Translations under genes and position numbers: made by a program
Notes under the pieces: model-generated
Told to the model about the DNA's origin: nothing
Databases searched by the model: none
What the model saw: only the letters and a program-made list of their open reading frames with translations
Shown: one piece after another, positions 5,753 to 7,454 of the stretch
How the letters are laid out: each line of letters starts with the position of its first letter
Position numbering within the stretch: position 1 is the stretch's first letter
Assembly: GCA_964650905.1 (NCBI GenBank)
Contig: CAZYVH010000115.1
Coordinates: forward strand, 1 to 7,454
Length of the DNA: 7,454 bases
Reading direction: 5' to 3'
DNA from: SZUA-36 sp964650905
GTDB lineage: Bacteria; Pseudomonadota; Gammaproteobacteria; Xanthomonadales; SZUA-36

Positions 5753-6736
5753 TTGCATAAAATCCTACAACTCGCTCGCTGCCTGTCGGATGCTGCATGG
5801 CACACTGAAACGGTCATTGCATCCGAACTGGGTTGTCGGCGAGCTGATGTTCAAGAGCACATTGTGGCACTGCGTGACCTGGGGCTGGAAATTGAGACCG
5901 CCAACCGGAAGGGGCACCGGCTCACAGAGTCACTGGAACTGCTGGACCGCGACCTGATCCTTGAGCAGTTGGGTCAAATGACTCGTGCGCATACTGTTGA
6001 CCTGAACATTGCAGCCACACTCAATTCAACCAACCGCACGCTGCAAGACTTGCCGTTGGCGCAACAGCACATGAGTGTCATTGCAGCCGAACACCAAAGC
6101 GGGGGCCGGGGCCGGCGTGGCCGGCAGTGGCATTCCCCGTTTGGACGTAACCTGTATCTGTCGCTGGGTTGGAGGTTCGCCAAACCCCTGGCGGCACTTG
6201 GCTGTCTGCCGCTGGTCGTGGCATTGTCCGCTGCCGGCGCCATGACGCGGGCCGGGCTCACAGGCCATAAGATAAAATGGCCCAACGACCTGTTGATCGA
6301 TGACCACAAGCTCTGCGGCTGTCTGGTGGAGGTCCAGGGTGAAACACACGGCCCCTGTCACGCAGTCATCGGCGTGGGTATCAATGTGCACATGCCGGCC
6401 ACACAAGCGTTGTCGGCCATTGACCAGCCGTGGACGGACCTGCACAACCACTTGTCCGGATATTCACGTAACCGGCTGGCTGTCCTGCTGTTGCAGGAAT
6501 TGATAACGGATTTGGAAGTATTTTCCGATCAGGGATTTGCACCGTTCAAGCAATCATGGCACCAAATGGATGCCCTCAGAGACCGGGATGTTACTGTAAC
6601 AACCGCTAATAAGACCTTGCGTGGTATCGCCAGCGGTATCGATGAAAAGGGTTCGCTGTTGCTGGACACCGGCTGTGGGTTTTTGAGTCTGCGTTCTGGC
6701 GAGGTCAGCGTGCGGCCCATAACGTCTGGACGATGA
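5753..6736 (+). CDS. birA: Bifunctional biotin–protein ligase / biotin operon repressor BirA
   Basis: BirA activates biotin with ATP to biotinyl-5'-AMP and attaches it to the AccB subunit of acetyl-CoA carboxylase; forms with a DNA-binding domain also repress biotin synthesis genes. The 327 residues show an N-terminal winged helix (about 1-57, with SELGCRRADVQEHIVALRDL as the recognition unit and KGHRL as the wing), the ligase domain with STNRTL (92-97), the ATP/biotinyl-AMP loop GRGRRGRQW (118-126), KWPNDL (175-180) and Lys186 in HKLCGCLVE, VIGVGIN, and a C-terminal SH3-like domain from about 275. Length and order match E. coli BirA (321). The start is a TTG at 5753, effectively forced: the plsY TGA lies 12 nt upstream in the same frame and there is no usable ATG before the wing. 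The biotin operon is not visible. Confidence 0.93.
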   Translation: MHKILQLARCLSDAAWHTETVIASELGCRRADVQEHIVALRDLGLEIETANRKGHRLTESLELLDRDLILEQLGQMTRAHTVDLNIAATLNSTNRTLQDLPLAQQHMSVIAAEHQSGGRGRRGRQWHSPFGRNLYLSLGWRFAKPLAALGCLPLVVALSAAGAMTRAGLTGHKIKWPNDLLIDDHKLCGCLVEVQGETHGPCHAVIGVGINVHMPATQALSAIDQPWTDLHNHLSGYSRNRLAVLLLQELITDLEVFSDQGFAPFKQSWHQMDALRDRDVTVTTANKTLRGIASGIDEKGSLLLDTGCGFLSLRSGEVSVRPITSGR

Positions 6737-6743
6737 GAATACC

Positions 6744-7454
6744 ATGTTGAGGATCGTCGTCATTGCCCTGGTCGTGGCCAACGTATTATTGCTCGGTATT
6801 GAGATCAGCAAACCTGAAAAAAAGAGTGACGTGGCTCAAGGTGTTGTCACCGCAGATGATCCCAACATACCCACCATTCACCTATTCAGCGAGTTGCAGG
6901 ACGACACCGACCTGATGGATAACAATCACCACTGTTTCACTCTGGGCCCGTTTCATAGTAGTGAGGACATGGACGCCGCTCGTGGTGAAATAAAAGCGGT
7001 TGCAACCACTGTCAGCGAGCGCCGCACACAGGCGTTGGTGGACAAAGGCTACTGGGTATTCATACCTCCCTACCCCAGCCTGCTGGAGGCCAACCAGGCA
7101 TTGCTGTCGTTGCAGGCACTGGGTTTGAAAGATATCGGCGTCATCTACGAGGGTGAACACGCCAACACCATTTCACTGGGGTACTTTCGGCGTCAGGAAA
7201 ATGCCCGCAAACACAAAAAAGACCTCGAAGCCAGGGGTTATAAGCCGCGCATGCAGGTTCAGCGCAAGGTCGAGCCCCGCTACTGGCTGGACTACGAACA
7301 ATCAGCCGGTTCGACCCTGCCTACGCTGGATATGCAAGACCAGCCCAACGATTTCATGCAACGCACGACACCATGTTCGGTGGAAGAACCGCCGGAAGAG
7401 ACTGCTGTCGAGTCACAGGCAGGAGCAGATGTGGTGCTGCAGACACAGGCTGAA
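6744..7454 (+). CDS. SPOR-domain membrane-anchored protein, partial (runs off the right edge)
   Basis: The frame from ATG 6744 stays open to the window end, giving 237 residues without a stop. Residues 2-20 (LRIVVIALVVANVLLLGIE) form one N-terminal membrane anchor, so the rest should face the periplasm. A linker leads to a SPOR-type domain at about 62-175: HHCFTLGPFHSSEDMDAA, a helix, KGYWVFIPPYPSLLEA, a second helix, then LGLKDIGVIYEGEHANTISL followed by GYFRRQENARKHKKDLEARG. These two β-α-β halves around GPF and LGYF are characteristic. SPOR domains bind denuded peptidoglycan, often at the division site. The part after 190 is acidic and low in order. A SPOR gene downstream of birA is a common gammaproteobacterial arrangement, though coaX usually lies between and is absent here. 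It starts 7 nt after birA and is probably co-transcribed with it. Confidence 0.82.
   Translation, partial: MLRIVVIALVVANVLLLGIEISKPEKKSDVAQGVVTADDPNIPTIHLFSELQDDTDLMDNNHHCFTLGPFHSSEDMDAARGEIKAVATTVSERRTQALVDKGYWVFIPPYPSLLEANQALLSLQALGLKDIGVIYEGEHANTISLGYFRRQENARKHKKDLEARGYKPRMQVQRKVEPRYWLDYEQSAGSTLPTLDMQDQPNDFMQRTTPCSVEEPPEETAVESQAGADVVLQTQAE

Overview
The window looks like a piece of a gammaproteobacterial chromosome, probably from a metagenome or draft assembly. A plsY–birA–SPOR run, a PspC protein, a DAK–DegV fusion and a YqfA/TrhA-type membrane protein all fit that group, base composition is moderately GC-rich, and a 100-N block at 4956-5055 marks a scaffold join. I see no mobile element, CRISPR array, tRNA or rRNA.

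Layout. A DJ-1/PfpI-family gene leaves the left edge on the minus strand. It is divergent from a two-gene plus-strand unit: a small glutaredoxin-like protein overlapping (ATGA) an exported kelch-repeat protein of the NanM/mutarotase type. That unit converges with zero spacing on a minus-strand PspC-domain gene whose C-terminus carries a Cys/His cluster. A divergent intergenic region of about 200 bp follows, with repeated TTTGACCA motifs and candidate promoters. It leads into a long plus-strand gene joining a FakA-like (DAK/DhaL) kinase region to a FakB-like (DegV) fatty-acid-binding domain. The 3' end of this gene overlaps by 24 bp the minus-strand trhA/hlyIII-like gene, which is coupled to an EamA-family transporter gene cut by the N block. 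To the right of the gap lies a plus-strand series: plsY, birA (TTG start, 9 nt after plsY) and a SPOR-domain protein running off the right edge.

How it fits together. The main theme is membrane lipid supply. BirA biotinylates the acetyl-CoA carboxylase carrier protein, the entry to fatty acid synthesis. PlsY consumes acyl-phosphate to acylate glycerol-3-phosphate. A FakA/FakB-type enzyme makes acyl-phosphate from free fatty acid. The PAQR-family TrhA homologue has been linked to membrane homeostasis. The most notable feature is therefore a single-chain candidate fatty acid kinase, 1.2 kb plus an unknown gap away from the acyl-phosphate-using PlsY. The functional link is inference, because the genes are not in one operon and the gap lies between them.

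Caveats. The gap must hide more than 100 bp, because half of the EamA gene is missing. The sequence on its right edge contains a short CTCTGRC repeat which, oddly, encodes a 13-residue peptide nearly identical to one in the PfpI gene at the left edge.
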